A stretch of DNA of 64,000 nt. Origin: Periweissella fabaria. GTDB taxonomy: Bacteria > Bacillota > Bacilli > Lactobacillales > Lactobacillaceae. How positions within the stretch are numbered: position 1 is the stretch's first letter; every line of letters begins with the position of its first letter. The notes under the pieces were generated by a model. It did not search any database. It was given only the letters and a program-made list of their open reading frames with translations, and was not told the DNA's origin. The stretch lies in the NCBI RefSeq assembly GCF_918814575.1, contig NZ_CAKKNS010000002.1:124001-188000 (forward strand), given 5' to 3'. Position numbers and translations under genes: made by a program. Positions 62,981-64,000 of the stretch are shown here, in pieces.

Positions 62981-63748
62981 ATGATTGATATACATAGTCA
63001 TTTGCTTCCAGGTATTGATGATGGTAGTCAAAACTGGGAAACATCATTAGATCTCGCTCGTCAAGCTGTCAATGACGGTATTGAAGTTGCCTTGATGACG
63101 CCACATCATCGTAATGGTAGATATGATAATCCAGCAGAACAGGTAACTAAGTTAACAGATGAATTTCAAATATTATTAACAGAAAATAATATTCCTTTGA
63201 AAGTATTTCCATCACAAGAAGTTAGAATCAATAGTGAGATACTAGCTGATTTAAAGGCTGGTGAAATTCTTGGTACCGATGAAGCTGCCAAATATTTTTT
63301 ACTAGAGTTTCCAGACAATTCAGTTCCAAGCTTCACGAATGATTTAGTATTTCGAATTTTGCAAACCGGAGTTACGCCAATTATTGTCCATCCAGAACGG
63401 AATACCGCATTGATGGCCCGTCCAGAGGAATTGTTTGAACTAATTAATCAGGGGGCAATCTCACAAATAACTGCTAGCAGTTTAGTTGGAACTTTTGGTA
63501 AATCTGTTCAAGCCTTTACGCAAGATATCATAAAAAATGGTTTGACGCATTTAATTGCATCGGATGCCCATCATTTACCTGGACGTAAGTACGAAATGAC
63601 AGCCGCCTTTAATGCTTTAGAAAATTTAATTGATCACCGCCATGTCCGTGCTTTCAAGCATAATGCCAAAGCAGTTGTGAATGGCGATTCTATTATACGC
63701 TTTGATGAAACATTAATAAGAAAGCGGAAACTCTTTTCAAAATATTAA
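62981..63748 (+). CDS. PHP-type tyrosine phosphatase (CpsB/YwqE/Wzb-like)
   Basis: 255-residue Mn-dependent phosphatase for a polysaccharide tyrosine kinase. Metal-site motifs: IDIHSHLLPGIDDG at the N-terminus, TPHHRNGR, HPERN, SDAHH. Starts five bases after the priming transferase stop. The kinase (CpsD/Wze) is not in the window and may lie to the right. Confidence 0.94.
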   Translation: MIDIHSHLLPGIDDGSQNWETSLDLARQAVNDGIEVALMTPHHRNGRYDNPAEQVTKLTDEFQILLTENNIPLKVFPSQEVRINSEILADLKAGEILGTDEAAKYFLLEFPDNSVPSFTNDLVFRILQTGVTPIIVHPERNTALMARPEELFELINQGAISQITASSLVGTFGKSVQAFTQDIIKNGLTHLIASDAHHLPGRKYEMTAAFNALENLIDHRHVRAFKHNAKAVVNGDSIIRFDETLIRKRKLFSKY

Positions 63749-63760
63749 AAGGAAGAAATT

Positions 63761-64000
63761 ATGAGAAATTCTAGAAAAAATCATAAACACCATACAAAGC
63801 ATAAGGCATTAAAAATTATCGCCATCTTAATGGTTTTAGTTGTCGTGGCAGCGGGATCAGTCTTTGCCATTTATTACCATAATGCGCGTAGTTTATTTGA
63901 AACTAGTTATGCCCCATCACATGGTAAAAAACTCCGTAATAGTGATTCGTTAGTTGATAATAAGAAACCGATATCAATCCTACTACTAGGTACTGATACT
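63761..64000 (+). CDS. LCP-family glycan ligase, cut by right edge
   Basis: 80 codons visible. A basic His/Lys-rich cytoplasmic tail (NHKHHTKHKALK), one helix (about residues 18-38), then SLVDNKKPISILLLGTDT, the start of the LytR-CpsA-Psr domain (GTD). LCP proteins attach polysaccharides or teichoic acids to the wall. AAGGAAG lies before the ATG. It shares the operon with the phosphatase. Confidence 0.88.
   Translation, partial: MRNSRKNHKHHTKHKALKIIAILMVLVVVAAGSVFAIYYHNARSLFETSYAPSHGKKLRNSDSLVDNKKPISILLLGTDT

Noticed and set aside
1-64000. tRNA/rRNA genes, CRISPR arrays, IS elements, prophage, integrase sites
   Set aside because: Looked for in both strands; no cloverleaf, repeat-spacer pattern, transposase, or integrase was found.

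Overview
The window is low-GC Gram-positive DNA with dense, short-spaced operons, strong GGAGG-type ribosome binding sites and many hairpin-plus-T terminators. The gene content (H2O-type NADH oxidase, TreB/TreC trehalose PTS, lysine riboswitch, OatA-like acyltransferase, LytTR regulators, LCP and PHP-phosphatase polysaccharide genes, split trmD/rplS neighbourhood) points to a lactic acid bacterium, family Lactobacillaceae, possibly Weissella/Leuconostoc-like. The genus is an inference. No tRNA, rRNA, CRISPR array, insertion sequence or prophage was found.

Layout. 0-7.6 kb: 3' part of formate-tetrahydrofolate ligase (fhs), then small stress and maintenance genes (YbjQ-type protein, glutathione peroxidase, SpeG, CsbD, a DMT exporter, an aldo/keto reductase, a LysR regulator). 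A free-standing small RNA candidate lies at about 3.07-3.16 kb. 7.8-15.4 kb: a complete kdpFABCDE potassium-uptake operon, including a 29-residue KdpF, with a KdpD that carries a c-di-AMP binding signature. 15.5-20 kb: an NAD-binding protein, an ammonium channel on the minus strand, khpA-rimM-trmD, and a DoxX-family gene. 20.1-31.1 kb: the lysine/diaminopimelate block. lysC (minus) is divergent from a lysine-riboswitch-controlled operon alr-lysA-dapH-dapL-dapA-dapB-patA'(broken)-patA-asd. rplS follows, cut off from trmD by this block. 31.8-38.2 kb: a second alr, a HAD nucleotidase, a PfpI-like protein, YdbC, an AI-2E family permease, two tandem paralogous small proteins plus ubiE/menG, and a RelE/HigB-like toxin-antitoxin pair. 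38.2-48.8 kb: OatA-like acyltransferase, an orphan LytTR response regulator, NADH oxidase, a serine hydrolase, an MFS exporter, and an ABC transporter-LytTR-DUF3021 module. 49.1-64 kb: an exopolysaccharide gene set (priming transferase, five glycosyl/pyruvyl transferases, polymerase, flippase), then a trehalose PTS operon (EIIA, TreB, TreC) with cre and TreR-like sites, then a second priming transferase, a PHP-type phosphatase and the start of an LCP protein that runs off the right end.

How the genes work together. The lysine block supplies meso-DAP/lysine and, through Alr, D-alanine for the cell wall. It covers aspartate to DAP by the acetyl route except for an epimerase (dapF), which is not in the window. 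Kdp gives high-affinity K+ uptake under KdpDE control. OatA-like, EPS and LCP genes act at the cell surface. The most interesting items are the two candidate non-coding RNAs, the riboswitch operon that opens with an alanine racemase paralog, the aminotransferase copy broken by an internal deletion, the paired small proteins before ubiE, and the EPS locus split by a trehalose operon.
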